Source: Amycolatopsis sp. WAC 01376 (lineage in GTDB: Bacteria; Actinomycetota; Actinomycetes; Mycobacteriales; Pseudonocardiaceae). From it: a DNA stretch of 64,000 nucleotides. A model generated the notes under the pieces. That model worked only from the letters and a program-made list of their open reading frames with translations. It was not told the origin of the DNA and made no database searches. Below, piece by piece: positions 14,697 to 24,247 of this stretch. The stretch is from NCBI RefSeq assembly GCF_003947415.1, contig NZ_QHKL01000014.1:1-64000 (forward strand). Direction: 5' to 3'. Both the position numbers and the translations under genes were made by a program. The number at the start of each line of letters is the position of its first letter. Position 1 is the stretch's first letter.

Positions 14697-16988
14697 ATGA
14701 GCGATCAGGATGGCCGCGACCGGGAGCAGGACGAGCGGTCACCGGAGTTCAAGCCCTACCACCACCCGGCGGCCGGATGGGGAGCGGCGAAGAGCGTCAC
14801 CGGATTCCTGATCCGCGAAGGCGAACTCGTGAACGGGCCGCGTGCGATCCGGAAGATGAATCATGAGAACGGTGGTTTCGACTGCCCCGGCTGCGCGTGG
14901 CCCGATGACACCAAGGGCCTGCATCTGGATATTTGCGAAAACGGAATCAAACACGTCACTTGGGAGATGACCCGGAAACGGGTTGGCCGCGAATTCTTCG
15001 CCACGCACACCGTCAGCGAATTGTCGGAGTGGAGCGAGTTCGAACTCGAAGACCAGGGCAGGCTGACCGAGCCCATGCGCTACGACGCGGACAGCGACCG
15101 GTATGTCCCGATCTCCTGGCCCGAGGCCTTCGAACTGATCGGCCGTACGCTGAGGGAGCTCGGCAGCCCCGACAAGGCGGCGTACTACACCTCGGGAAGG
15201 CTCGGGAACGAAGCGACCTTCCTGTATCAGCTCATGGCCCGCGAACTGGGGACGAACAACCTCCCGGACTGCTCCAACATGTGCCACGAGGCGAGCGGCC
15301 GCGCCCTGCAGGCGGCGCTGGGCACCGGGAAGGGCACCGTCGACCTCGAGGACTGGGAACGCGCCGACGCCCTGTTCATCCTCGGCGTCAACGCGGCTTC
15401 CAACGCGCCCAGGATGCTCACCGCGCTCGCGGAAGCCTATCACCGGGGCGCGCAGATCGTTCACATCAACCCGCTGGTCGAAGCGGCCGCGACGCGGACC
15501 ATCATCCCCCACGACTTCGCCAAGATGGCGACGTTCCGCGCCACGCGCACCGGAACCCTGAACCTGCAACCACGCATCGGCGGCGACATGGCGCTGATCA
15601 GGGGGATGGCGAAGGCCGCGCTGGAGCAGGCCCGCGAAGATCCCGGCGCCGTCGACATGACCTTCATCGAACGCCACACCACCGGGTTCGAGGAGTACCG
15701 AGCCCTCTGCGAAGCGACCCCCTGGGAGGAGATCGAGCACCAGTCGGGGGTCTCCGTCGCCGACATCCGCGCCGCGGCCCGGATCTACCGCGATGCCGAC
15801 CGCAGCATCGCCAGCTGGTGCCTGGGCGTCACCCAGCACGAACACGGTGTCGACACCGTCCGCGAGATCGTCAACCTGTTGCTGCTACGAGGAAACCTGG
15901 GCCGCGAGGGCTCGGGACCGTCGCCGGTCCGAGGGCACAGCAATGTCCAGGGTAACCGCACCTGCGGTATCGATCACCGCCCGGCCACCGCCTTCCTCGA
16001 CCGGCTCGGCGAGGTCTGCGGCATCACCCCGCCGCGGCACCACGGCCTCGACACGGTCGGCACCATCGAAGCGATGCACCGCGGCGAGGTGACCGTTTTC
16101 GTCGGCATGGGCGGCAATTTCGTCCTCGCGGCGCCCGACACGCCCTACACGTCCGCCGCCCTGCGCAAATGCGCGCTGACGGTGCAGGTCAGCACGAAAC
16201 TCAACCGGAGCCACCTCGTCCACGGCAGGCAGGCACTGATCCTGCCGTGCCTCGGCCGCACCGAGAAGGACGAGCAGCGCGGCGGGTTGCAGTCCACGTC
16301 CGTCGAGGATTCGATGAGCATGGTCCATCTGTCCGTCGGCATGAAGCGGCCCGCGTCCACGCACCTGCTTTCGGAGCCGGCGATCATCGCCGGGATGGCC
16401 CGTGCGGCACTGCCGGACAGCGCCACGCCATGGGAAGCCTACGTCGAGGACTACGACCGGATCCGCGACACGATGTCGCAGGTTTTCGACGGTTTCGAGG
16501 ACTTCAACCGGCGCGTTCGGCAGCCACTGGGGTTCCGCATCCGCCAGCCCGCCAGGGAACTGGTCTTCCACACCGCTTCCGGACGCGCGGAATTCTCCGC
16601 CGCCGCCCTGCCGGACGTCATCCCTGCTCCCGGAACGCTCGCGCTGGGCACGATGCGGTCCCACGACCAGTGGAACACCACGATCTACTCGGACAACGAC
16701 CGGTACCGCGGGGTCAAGAACCTGCGCACGCTGATCTTCATGAACGCCGACGACATGCGTGAACGGGGCCTGAGCCAGTTCGACGACGTGGACATCACCA
16801 GCACCGCCAAGGACGGAACCACTCGCAGCCTGTACCGCTACAAGGTGATCCCCTACGATATCCCCCGCGGCTGCGCGGCCGGCTACATGCCGGAGATGAA
16901 CGTCCTGTGCGCCATCGGCGACTACAGCACCCAGAGCGATCAGCCGATCATGAAGCACCTCAAGGTCACGGTCGAGCCGTCGGCCTGA
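14697..16988 (+). CDS. FdhF/YdeP-family molybdopterin oxidoreductase
   Basis: A 763-residue molybdopterin enzyme of the YdeP branch of the formate-dehydrogenase H family. Near the N-terminus CPGCAWPDD holds a CxxC pair. Then come the Mo-domain segments YYTSGRLGNEATFLYQLMAR, NMCHEASGRALQAALGTGKG, ADALFILGVNAASNAPRML and IVHINPLVEAAATRTIIP. The C-terminal cofactor domain includes LRTLIFMNADDMRERGLSQF and YDIPRGCAAGYMPEMNVL. The physiological substrate of YdeP proteins is uncertain; formate or acid-stress roles have been proposed. ATG 14697 has GGGAG 8 nt upstream. There is no Tat signal, so it is cytosolic. The end overlaps the convergent FUSC gene by 23 bp. No FdhD or maturation genes are in the window. 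Confidence 0.9.
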   Translation: MSDQDGRDREQDERSPEFKPYHHPAAGWGAAKSVTGFLIREGELVNGPRAIRKMNHENGGFDCPGCAWPDDTKGLHLDICENGIKHVTWEMTRKRVGREFFATHTVSELSEWSEFELEDQGRLTEPMRYDADSDRYVPISWPEAFELIGRTLRELGSPDKAAYYTSGRLGNEATFLYQLMARELGTNNLPDCSNMCHEASGRALQAALGTGKGTVDLEDWERADALFILGVNAASNAPRMLTALAEAYHRGAQIVHINPLVEAAATRTIIPHDFAKMATFRATRTGTLNLQPRIGGDMALIRGMAKAALEQAREDPGAVDMTFIERHTTGFEEYRALCEATPWEEIEHQSGVSVADIRAAARIYRDADRSIASWCLGVTQHEHGVDTVREIVNLLLLRGNLGREGSGPSPVRGHSNVQGNRTCGIDHRPATAFLDRLGEVCGITPPRHHGLDTVGTIEAMHRGEVTVFVGMGGNFVLAAPDTPYTSAALRKCALTVQVSTKLNRSHLVHGRQALILPCLGRTEKDEQRGGLQSTSVEDSMSMVHLSVGMKRPASTHLLSEPAIIAGMARAALPDSATPWEAYVEDYDRIRDTMSQVFDGFEDFNRRVRQPLGFRIRQPARELVFHTASGRAEFSAAALPDVIPAPGTLALGTMRSHDQWNTTIYSDNDRYRGVKNLRTLIFMNADDMRERGLSQFDDVDITSTAKDGTTRSLYRYKVIPYDIPRGCAAGYMPEMNVLCAIGDYSTQSDQPIMKHLKVTVEPSA

Positions 16989-18150
16989 ACTCCACGTTCA
17001 CGGGCCGATCGCGGCACGGACCGCGGACGAGCACCGCCGCCGCGATACCGGCGACGAGCCCGATCAGGGTGTCGAGCACCCGGTCGGTGAGCAGGGGCAC
17101 CGGTTCGGCCGGAGTGGCCAGTTCGGTCATCACCATGATCAGCGGCGTGAAGAACCCGAGTGCCAGCCCGTAATGGCGGGACATGAACAGTTCGGTGGGA
17201 AACAGCAACGCAATCACGGACAAGGCCAGCAGCGTCTCACTGAAGTCCGGCAGGAGCAACAGAGCGGTGACGCCGAGTCCGGCGAACGTGCCCAGCACCC
17301 GGTGAGCGCTACGGTGAAGGACACTGCGGACACCAGGATGGAGACGGTTGCGCGCATCGACCGCGGCCAACGGCACGGCCGCGGAGGCCATCGCCCAGTT
17401 CGCGTGTTCGACGCCCAGCAGCAGACCGCAGAAGCCCGCCGCCGAAATCGCCGCCACGTACCGCGCCGCGTGCACCACAGCGCACGACCTTCGCCGCCCG
17501 CGTTCGCAGTCCTCCTGTCCGCAGGTAACCCCCGGCGGCGAAATCGCTGACCTGCCAAGGACTCGCTTCGGACCGGTGAGTCCGATGAGGACACAGAACA
17601 GGACCGTCCCGGCGCAGATCGAGAGGCCCGCCCCGTCGGCGGGGACGAGGGCGATGGCGCCCAGCGCGAAGATCCCGAAGAACGGTCCTCGGGGGACGAG
17701 ATCGAGCCGGTTCGTCACCAACGCGCCCGCGAACGCGAATCCGGCCTCGGTGACCACCAGGACCCACGGCCGGGCGTGACAGGCAGAGAGAAGCGTCCCG
17801 ACGGCGACGCCGGTCAGCAGGATCGCTCCCCCTTGCGCCTGGTGCCGAAGACGGAGACCGCGGGACTCGGCCCGCCCGTACATCCCCGCGAAAGAGCCGA
17901 AAGCGGCGAAGATGATCAGCTCCGGCCGCCCGGCGAAGAGCAGCGCCAGCCCCGGGACAAGCAGCCCGACCGCTACCCGGCATGCGTGAAGCCAGTCACC
18001 TTCGGCGAAACCGAGCCCGGCCGGCAGACGTGCCGATGGCCGGACAGCGTGCAAGGCCGAGCTCCGATCATCAACGGCAGGGGTACGAATCCAGTCTGCC
18101 GGACGACCTATCCGGACGTCTCGCCGAAATGCTGTGGAGTGCCACGACAT
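16966..18150 (-). CDS. FUSC-family integral membrane protein
   Basis: A 394-residue membrane protein with two clusters of hydrophobic helices. The first (ACRVAVGLLVPGLALLFAGR, LIIFAAFGSFAGMYGRAESR) and the second (CAVVHAARYVAAISAAGFCG, GLALGFFTPLIMVMTELATP) flank a short cytosolic loop. This duplicated arrangement is typical of the fusaric-acid-resistance/aromatic-acid exporter (FUSC) superfamily. The transported substrate is unknown. The ATG at 18150 is tentative; later starts near residue 40 are possible. Its 3' end overlaps the molybdoenzyme gene on the other strand. It is followed upstream by an ECF sigma-factor gene on the same strand. Confidence 0.8.
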   Translation of the reverse strand: MSWHSTAFRRDVRIGRPADWIRTPAVDDRSSALHAVRPSARLPAGLGFAEGDWLHACRVAVGLLVPGLALLFAGRPELIIFAAFGSFAGMYGRAESRGLRLRHQAQGGAILLTGVAVGTLLSACHARPWVLVVTEAGFAFAGALVTNRLDLVPRGPFFGIFALGAIALVPADGAGLSICAGTVLFCVLIGLTGPKRVLGRSAISPPGVTCGQEDCERGRRRSCAVVHAARYVAAISAAGFCGLLLGVEHANWAMASAAVPLAAVDARNRLHPGVRSVLHRSAHRVLGTFAGLGVTALLLLPDFSETLLALSVIALLFPTELFMSRHYGLALGFFTPLIMVMTELATPAEPVPLLTDRVLDTLIGLVAGIAAAVLVRGPCRDRPVNVEFRPTARP

Positions 18151-18289
18151 TCTTTGTGTCTGTCCACTGTGGTGTCAGGTTCGGCAGGTGGGCGCTTCTC
18201 GGTCCCGACGTCGTCCGCGACCGGCCAGCCGAGTCCGACCTCGGCCACCAGCATGTCGAAGATGGGGGTGGCCGTGTCCTGCACCGCGC

Positions 18290-18940
18290 TCATCCGTGGT
18301 CCGGCGCGGTACTGGCCGGGATCCGGCGACGGGCGCTCTGGCCGGGGCCGCGTCCGATCACCTCGCGCACGATCGGCTCCTTGGCTGTCTGCGCCTGGAG
18401 ATATGCCTGTCGCAGGCCTGCGCGGGCGCGGTGGGCCAAGGCGGCGACCCCGTTCGGCGATACGCCGAGAACCGGTGCCAGCTCGGCCGGGGTGTGACCT
18501 TCGGCGACAGTGCTCCACAGCACGGCGCGCCACCGCACGGGCAACGTGTGAAAAGCGGACCTGACCAGCTGATCGGACGATGCCTGCAATACCGGCCCGT
18601 CGGCTCCCTCGACCTCCTCCGTCGCCGGGACCACCGCATGGGGCTGGACCCGGAGCCGGTGACGGCTCCACTGGGCGGCGAGGTTCCGCATGGTGACGAC
18701 CAGGTACGGCCGCAGTTCATCGCGCGGCCCGCCGCCGTCGCGCACGGCGGAGAGAACCCGGGTGAACGCCTCGGCCACGAGGTCGTCCCGCTCGGCGGGC
18801 TGGCTGACCCAGCACGCGGCGATACGGCGCAGCGGCCCGGCATGCCGCCGGAAGAGCAGGTCACCCGCGCCGATGTCTCCGTCCCGGATTCTGCCGAGCA
18901 GTCTCGCGTCCGGCGGGGCGTCGTCGACGGCATCCCACAT
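18290..18940 (-). CDS. ECF-type RNA polymerase sigma factor
   Basis: A 216-residue sigma-70 family protein of extracytoplasmic-function size. Region 2 includes LFRRHAGPLRRIAACWVS, DLVAEAFTRVLSAVRDGGG and LRPYLVVTMRNLAAQWSRHR. Region 4 has LPVRWRAVLWSTVAEGHTPA and ELAPVLGVSPNGVAALAHRA, the promoter -35 recognition helix. The ATG at 18940 is preferred because GGAG lies about 6 nt upstream; an ATG 5 nt earlier is in another frame. No anti-sigma zinc-finger domain or adjacent anti-sigma gene is seen, which is unusual, so control may be at transcription or by a distant protein. Its target promoters cannot be predicted here. Confidence 0.88.
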   Translation of the reverse strand: MWDAVDDAPPDARLLGRIRDGDIGAGDLLFRRHAGPLRRIAACWVSQPAERDDLVAEAFTRVLSAVRDGGGPRDELRPYLVVTMRNLAAQWSRHRLRVQPHAVVPATEEVEGADGPVLQASSDQLVRSAFHTLPVRWRAVLWSTVAEGHTPAELAPVLGVSPNGVAALAHRARAGLRQAYLQAQTAKEPIVREVIGRGPGQSARRRIPASTAPDHG

Positions 18941-19050
18941 CGCATTCTCCAGATTCCGGTTGATCAGCAAGCGAGAGTTCGCACGCACCCTCCGCCACGA
19001 AGTAGCACACAAAGTAACAGATACAACGACGTAGCCCTTACTCTGACGGT

Positions 19051-19761
19051 ATGCTCGGAGAGGTGATCTCCTCTTCAGCGACCACACGCCCCGGCGATGG
19101 CCGTGCGACCCGCTGGGCAGGGCAGCGCGAGCGTCGTCGTCGCGAGTTCGTCGACGCGGCACTGCGAGCGATCGCCGAGAACGGACCTCAAGTCTCGACA
19201 ACACATATCGCCGACGAGGCCGGTATCGCGCGGCCACAGCTGTACAAGCACTTCGACGACGCGACCGACCTGCAACGAGCCATCGCCGATGAAGCCGCGC
19301 TGCTCGTCACCACCGCGCTGCGGCCGCTGTGGGAACTCCGGGGAAGCGCGATGCAGCTGATCACCGTTGCGGTCGACGCGCACACCGGCTGGCTCGCCGA
19401 GAACGGCAACCTCTACCGCTACCTGAGCCTGCACTCCTACGGAGACCGGGACGCGGTCGCCGACGTCAGGACCGTCATCGCGCGACAGCTCACCCAACTA
19501 TTCGAGCACTACATGACAATGTTCGAAATGGACACACGGGTCGCCGAATCCATCGCGTTCGGCGTCGTCGGGCTCGTCGATTCCTGCGCCGCTCAATGGC
19601 TCGAAAACCCGAACGGCGTTCCGAGAGCCGAACTTGCAGACCTGCTCACTCGCTGGATTTGGCGTGTGCTCGACGACACGCTCCGCGCGGGCGGCGACGA
19701 ACTCGACCCCCACCTCCCGCTGCCACCGCCCCCGCCACCACCCGCGTTCCAACCGGCCTGA
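19051..19761 (+). CDS. TetR-family transcriptional regulator
   Basis: A 236-residue TetR protein. The N-terminal helix-turn-helix is REFVDAALRAIAENGPQVST, THIADEAGIARPQLYKHFDD. The ligand-binding half is helical (LFEHYMTMFEMDTRVAESIA, FGVVGLVDSCAAQWLENP) and resembles the group that controls lipid or drug genes. A proline-rich tail (PLPPPPPPPAF) ends the protein. The start lies 110 bp from the divergent sigma-factor gene, so it may regulate it or itself. No obvious downstream partner is intact; the next real gene is of unknown function. Confidence 0.88.
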   Translation: MLGEVISSSATTRPGDGRATRWAGQRERRRREFVDAALRAIAENGPQVSTTHIADEAGIARPQLYKHFDDATDLQRAIADEAALLVTTALRPLWELRGSAMQLITVAVDAHTGWLAENGNLYRYLSLHSYGDRDAVADVRTVIARQLTQLFEHYMTMFEMDTRVAESIAFGVVGLVDSCAAQWLENPNGVPRAELADLLTRWIWRVLDDTLRAGGDELDPHLPLPPPPPPPAFQPA

Positions 19762-19810
19762 GTTGTCCGCTCGCTCGGGCAAGGCACTTGCCCGACGGTC
19801 CCAATACGGT

Positions 19811-19929
19811 ATGCCCATGGACAGACGATCGCCTTTGTCCGCGATCACCCGGCTCGCCGGCGCCGCGCTTTCGGCACGGTCATCCTCGCGACCACGATCA
19901 ACCTCGTCGCCGACGTCGTCACGGGCTGA
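19811..19929 (+). pseudogene. Possible small membrane peptide, frameshifted
   Basis: Frame one reads MPMDRRSPLSAITRLAGAAL, and a second frame continues FGTVILATTINLVADVVTG to a stop. Joined, this would be a 39-40 residue single-span peptide. I cannot tell whether it is a real gene with a one-base error. Confidence 0.2.
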
Positions 19930-19983
19930 CGACACCAATCGCCCCCACGCTCGCGAGCTTCCTCCGGGCCCACAGCACTGCAT

Positions 19984-20026
19984 CCGATCGGGGGTTTCCC
20001 CAAACCGATCGGGGGGTTTCCCCAAA
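19984..20026. repeat. Two 21-22 bp direct repeats with internal dyad
   Basis: CCGATCGGGGGTTTCCCC-AAA occurs at 19984-20004 and, with one extra G, at 20005-20026. Each unit holds GGGG-TTT-CCCC symmetry. They lie 42 bp upstream of the next gene's probable start, a location typical of a repressor operator. Confidence 0.75.
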
Positions 20027-20067
20027 CGCGACGCATGTGCGGGCTATCCCTCGGCGACACTCACTAT

Positions 20068-21939
20068 GTGACGGCCTCGAGCTCGGCCTCTTCCGGCAAG
20101 TCAACGAATACTGACCCAGTCGTTCCGGACCCTGTCCTCGATCCGCTGGCACAGCGCGTCCATGCCCGCGAGAAGAGCCCGGCCGGTCAAGGGATGGGAC
20201 GCTCCGGGTCCGGCCCGACAGAGCTGGACACTTCGGCTGCCCGGTTGGACAGCCCGGCGGCGATCGAGCCCGGCGCGCCCGCCCGCCTGGACGTGTTGTG
20301 GACCCGCAAGCGTGCGGCCGGGTCCCCCCTTGCGACTCACACCGCGGCAGTACGACGCCGCCTCGCGCACGGCCCTGGATCACAACGTCCCGACGGCTGG
20401 GTCTACGGCCCGGAGACGACCTTGGCGACCATGAGACGCGACCCCGCCGCCTGGGGAGAACAGTTCGCGTCCTGGATGACGGAATGCGCCGAGATGGTCG
20501 AGCACGGACGTGCCCTGCTCGCCGACATCCGCCACATCCGCAGCCATGAACCCGGGACGACCGCATCGGGGCGGGTCGGGTTGGTACCTCTCGCAGTCGG
20601 CGCGGATCCCGTGGGAACGCTGATCGCCCGCGCCCGGCTGGCGGAGAACGCGGGCCGCTCGACGAAGTCGAATCTGTCCCCGTGCCGCACCGCGGAGTGG
20701 GCTGCGGTCATGGAGGAGTTCGGGCTCCAGGGAGTGGCCGCGTATCCGAACTTCGCCGCAGGCACCTGGGGAGGGGGCCTGATGCCGGACATCTACGACG
20801 ACTGGCGTCAGGACTACGTCGTCATGCTCATCTACGGGTTCTACCTCGAGTACAACGTCGACACCGCGTACGGAAACAATCTGAAGAACGAGATCCTGGC
20901 GCTGTGGGACGTGCCGGACCTCCCACCCGATCTGCAGGCACGGCGGGCGCACGTCACAGCCGATCTCGCGTTCTTCGACACCAAGCGAAGTGATGAAGCG
21001 GATGTCCACGATCTGCCCACCAGCGGCCTGGCGGCCTGGGTCTATCGTGACCGAGACCAGTGGCGCGATTTCAAAGCCGCCGACAGCGGATATTTCACGT
21101 ACTACCTGTCGTTCATGCCCGGTTCCCGCGGTCGCGACGACATGATGCTCACCGGCCTCGTCGCCGACTGGGCGGATATCGGACCCGACTTGCGCTTCCA
21201 GGAATGCGGCCAGTCGGTTCTCGCCCTCACCCGGGGTTCGGTGACGATGCCGGATCTACTGGACTGCTATGAGCGGACCGTCTGGATGTTCAACACGCAT
21301 TGGACGGAAACCGGCGACATCCGCGCGGAGCGCTACGCCGCGTGCACAGCGGTCCTGGCCGTCGGTCCCTGGCTGCTGGGCAACCACCGTCATGACGTGT
21401 GGCGTTACTACGCTCTCGCCAGCGACCTGTGCCGAGTGGCCCAGCAGCGAGACCTGTACGCATCCGGCCAGCTCGCGGACTGCTACGCCGAAGACCTCAC
21501 CCCGACGACACCGGTCGGCCGAGCGCGGGTCCGAGTCCCACGCCGAGATCTGTCCTTCGATATCGACATCGAAGGAGCCCGCCACACCGGCGCTGTCGCC
21601 CTGCACACCACCATCTGTGACGCCGTGTCCGGTGGCATCCTGCCCAAGGCCGTCGTCGAATACGAGTTCATCGTCCCGTGGTTGCTGCGGGAGGAGAGGA
21701 TCACCCCTACGGCCTTCCTGAAACACATCGACGGCGCCTACTGCCACCACTTCGCCCAGCTGATGCGGTCCGGGCACACAAACGACTTCAAACGCCCCTT
21801 CAGCGAGGCGATCTCGGCGCTCATCATGGAGCAGTGGTGGCACGGAATCTACTTCGCGATCGGCGCGGGAAGCCTGATCGAAGCCCAGCCGGACCGAATC
21901 GCCGGTGACCGCGAACATACCAAAAGCGCTGAAAAGTAA
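20068..21939 (+). CDS. Large helical protein of unknown function
   Basis: A protein of about 623 residues; the start is uncertain (GTG 20068 shown, later starts possible). The first 120 residues are low-complexity. The rest is helical and acidic with many aromatics: YDDWRQDYVVMLIYGFYLEY, DSGYFTYYLSFMPGSRGRDD, YYALASDLCRVAQQRDLYAS and EAISALIMEQWWHGIYFAIG. A beta segment VGRARVRVPRRDLSFDIDIE interrupts it. There is no signal peptide or membrane span. I do not recognise the family. The A-S-D-L-C-R-x-A-x-Q motif resembles M-D-L-C-K-x-A-x-Q in the terpene-synthase-like protein at 31827-33053, which hints at a related all-helical fold. Tandem direct repeats just upstream suggest dedicated regulation. 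No partner gene is evident. Confidence 0.65.
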   Translation: MTASSSASSGKSTNTDPVVPDPVLDPLAQRVHAREKSPAGQGMGRSGSGPTELDTSAARLDSPAAIEPGAPARLDVLWTRKRAAGSPLATHTAAVRRRLAHGPGSQRPDGWVYGPETTLATMRRDPAAWGEQFASWMTECAEMVEHGRALLADIRHIRSHEPGTTASGRVGLVPLAVGADPVGTLIARARLAENAGRSTKSNLSPCRTAEWAAVMEEFGLQGVAAYPNFAAGTWGGGLMPDIYDDWRQDYVVMLIYGFYLEYNVDTAYGNNLKNEILALWDVPDLPPDLQARRAHVTADLAFFDTKRSDEADVHDLPTSGLAAWVYRDRDQWRDFKAADSGYFTYYLSFMPGSRGRDDMMLTGLVADWADIGPDLRFQECGQSVLALTRGSVTMPDLLDCYERTVWMFNTHWTETGDIRAERYAACTAVLAVGPWLLGNHRHDVWRYYALASDLCRVAQQRDLYASGQLADCYAEDLTPTTPVGRARVRVPRRDLSFDIDIEGARHTGAVALHTTICDAVSGGILPKAVVEYEFIVPWLLREERITPTAFLKHIDGAYCHHFAQLMRSGHTNDFKRPFSEAISALIMEQWWHGIYFAIGAGSLIEAQPDRIAGDREHTKSAEK

Positions 21940-21949
21940 GCCTGCCATC

Positions 21950-22593
21950 GCCCCTCCCCCTGGCCCGAGCGCTACCCACCCGACAGGGATCGGCGCACCG
22001 TCCAGGTGCTCGCGCTGCGTCTGCTGCAGCACAGCCTGAGGAGACTGGCCGCGACGTCGGTGACATCGCCGCGAACGTCCTGACCGCCGTGCACGCGCCG
22101 AGAGCAGGCAGCGGTCTTCGAGGAACCCGCCGAGGCCGGTAATGCGGGCTCGGTCCGGTGAGGCCATCGGGGCGATGAGGTAGATCTCGTCGAATCCGTC
22201 ATCGGCGAGCAGGCCGAGCGAGGCGGTCGAGGCCACACCCCCGTCGAGGTAGGTGCGGCCATGCGCGGTGACCGGCGGCGTCCAGACCGGGACCGACCAG
22301 GACGCCTACAACGCGGTCCCGGTGACACGACGGGAGCGCCGGGTGCTCCGAACGCGATCCGTTCTCCGGAACCGATGTCGAAAGCGACCATCCGGGCGGC
22401 AGGATGGTCGAGCCAGTAACGGCCCTCGGTGAAGCCGTCGGCCGGGCGCGTCGGCATGGTAGGAGCGCAACTGCGGGTCATCGGCGATGCCCTGCCGCAT
22501 GGCCACCAGGTCGTCGACAGCGACGCCACCGGCGAGGATCCATGCTCCGCCGGTCGTGCCGCCGCAGCCGATCACCAGAGCACGGGTGGTCAT
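21950..22593 (-). pseudogene. Patatin-like phospholipase, degraded
   Basis: From ATG 22593 it reads MTTRALVIGCGGTTGGAWIL, the patatin oxyanion-hole start. Later segments occur in other frames: YWLDHPAARMVAFDIGSGER, then VASTASLGLLADDGFDEIYL and SPDRARITGLGGFLEDRCLL. The G-x-S-x-G nucleophile region is missing through deletion and there are at least two frameshifts. It is non-functional. Confidence 0.75.
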
Positions 22594-22599
22594 CGAATG

Positions 22600-23199
22600 C
22601 CAGGCAGCCGAACGGGACCCCGCCGGCTACCTGCGCAATCGCCCAAGACGACAACCGGCGATGGAGTGAGACGCCACGAGCCACCTGGCCCACAGTCCGG
22701 CAAAGCAGGCGAACAACTACTAGAAGTAACTCCCCGGCTCCCCTCCCCGGGGGACACCCTCTTCGAGCCGATGCCCGACAGTCCGCACGCTCTTCCCCTG
22801 TACGGAGGAGCCAGGGAACAGTACGACCCGTTGCCCCGTGCGCCGCCGGTGGTGACGAATGCCCGGGGGCATCGGACCCGGCACCCAGCCATCATCGCCT
22901 CCACGGGAGGCGGGATCCGGCCCCGCCGACATCAGCTTCGGCTTCGAGTCACGAGACGGCACCGTCGCCGGGCCGACAACGTCCTGCACAGGAACCATGG
23001 GTTGATCGGTCAGACAATTTTCCTCCCTTCATTGGGCGAACGTTGCCCGAGGCGGCATCAGTTCGCCAGGACCGGGGCACACGGGCACCATGGCGGCTGC
23101 TCAGCAAGCCCGAGAATGTGCCATTGGATTTTTCACCCTCCTGGCAACGATGATCCGGGACTCGGCGGGCTCGCTCCCCGCCACCGAGAGCACCCGGCG
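22600..23199. other. Gene-free stretch
   Basis: About 600 bp between the patatin remnant and the BldM-like regulator. Frames on both strands lack motifs and codon bias. I see no RNA gene or repeat. Confidence 0.5.
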
Positions 23200-23841
23200 T
23201 CAGGAGAGGAAACCGGCACGAAAGCCGGCGGCGACCGCTTCGGCGCGGTCGTGGACGCCCAATTTCCGGAAGATCCGCTTGCAATGGGTTTTGACGCTGT
23301 CCTCGGAGAGTGCGAGATCAGTGCCGATCTGCATGTTCCTCTTGCCGTGGGCCATGCCCCAGAGGATCTGGAGCTCGCGTTCGGACAGGTGGGGATGTTC
23401 GGCGGCGGGCGGTGCGATGTCGTGGGACACGGCGGCGATGGCCAGCTCGGGGTACAGGCCGTCGTGTTTCCGGAGGAATCCTCCGACACCGGGCACCAGG
23501 GCGCTGGTCGCCGCGGCGACCGTGCCGGACGATCCGAACATGATCACCGAGGCGCCGGGGGCGATCGACAGCAAGGTCGCCGCGGCGGCGGGGCCGGACG
23601 GCTCGCCCGGCCGGACCGCGACGAGCACCACGTCGGCCGGCGACCGGACGTACCTGCTGACGAGTTCGTCACCGTTAGCGACACATTCGATGCGACCGAT
23701 TCCTGGCGCGCCCCGCAGCGATCGCGCGACCCCATGGCGCGTATTCGGCCGGTCGGCGTAGACCAATACGGCCACCGCGACCGCCATTTCCGAAGATTCT
23801 TCGCGATCGCGCTCGTTTCGGGGATTGAACACGGCCTCCAT
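23200..23841 (-). CDS. BldM/WhiI-like orphan response regulator (LuxR type)
   Basis: A 213-residue regulator with a receiver-like N-terminal domain (VAVLVYADRPNTRHGVARSL, VVLVAVRPGEPSGPAAAATL, VIMFGSSGTV) and a C-terminal LuxR helix-turn-helix (LSERELQILWGMAHGKRNMQ, SEDSVKTHCKRIFRKLGVHD). The receiver lacks the usual acidic pocket and phosphorylatable Asp, as in atypical BldM/WhiI regulators of morphological development. ATG 23841 is chosen by homology; ATG 23787 is possible. It is divergent from three secreted-protein genes and a sortase, so it is a good candidate to control this surface locus during development. Confidence 0.85.
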   Translation of the reverse strand: MEAVFNPRNERDREESSEMAVAVAVLVYADRPNTRHGVARSLRGAPGIGRIECVANGDELVSRYVRSPADVVLVAVRPGEPSGPAAAATLLSIAPGASVIMFGSSGTVAAATSALVPGVGGFLRKHDGLYPELAIAAVSHDIAPPAAEHPHLSERELQILWGMAHGKRNMQIGTDLALSEDSVKTHCKRIFRKLGVHDRAEAVAAGFRAGFLS

Positions 23842-24247
23842 GTCCCGGGAACGCAGTTCTGCGCATCCTCTTACGCGGGATGATCGAAATGTTATGAAGC
23901 CGATCACCCCGATGGTTCTCCGCCACCGGTGACCCGACCTCACCCCCGGCCATGCTCCTACCAGCGAAGACCATGTGGCGTTATTAAACTGTGACCAAAG
24001 GTTCAAGGTGGCGTCGGACCCGGATCGCGACGAGTAGTTGATCACCACTTTTACGATTCACCCGATCGTGCACATTGGGTTGAGGTATCGCATTCCGGCT
24101 CCGACGGAGAGTGGTTCATTCGAGGAACGGGGACTGTAAGGAGTGACGGAGACGGGTCCCGTAAGTGGCAGTTCCCTATTGCCTGACGTGTCCTTACTGT
24201 CGACTGTCGGGGCAACCCTTCGAGCAATCCGGAAATGGTGGAGTGCG
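23842..24247. promoter_or_regulatory. Divergent regulatory region of the surface locus
   Basis: About 400 bp separate the BldM-like gene from the first secreted-protein gene. It is AT-richer than its surroundings and includes TTCACCCGATCGTGCA near 24057-24072, an imperfect TCAC...GTG(A) dyad that could be a regulator site. GGAG at 24238-24241 is the ribosome site of the next gene. Confidence 0.4.
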
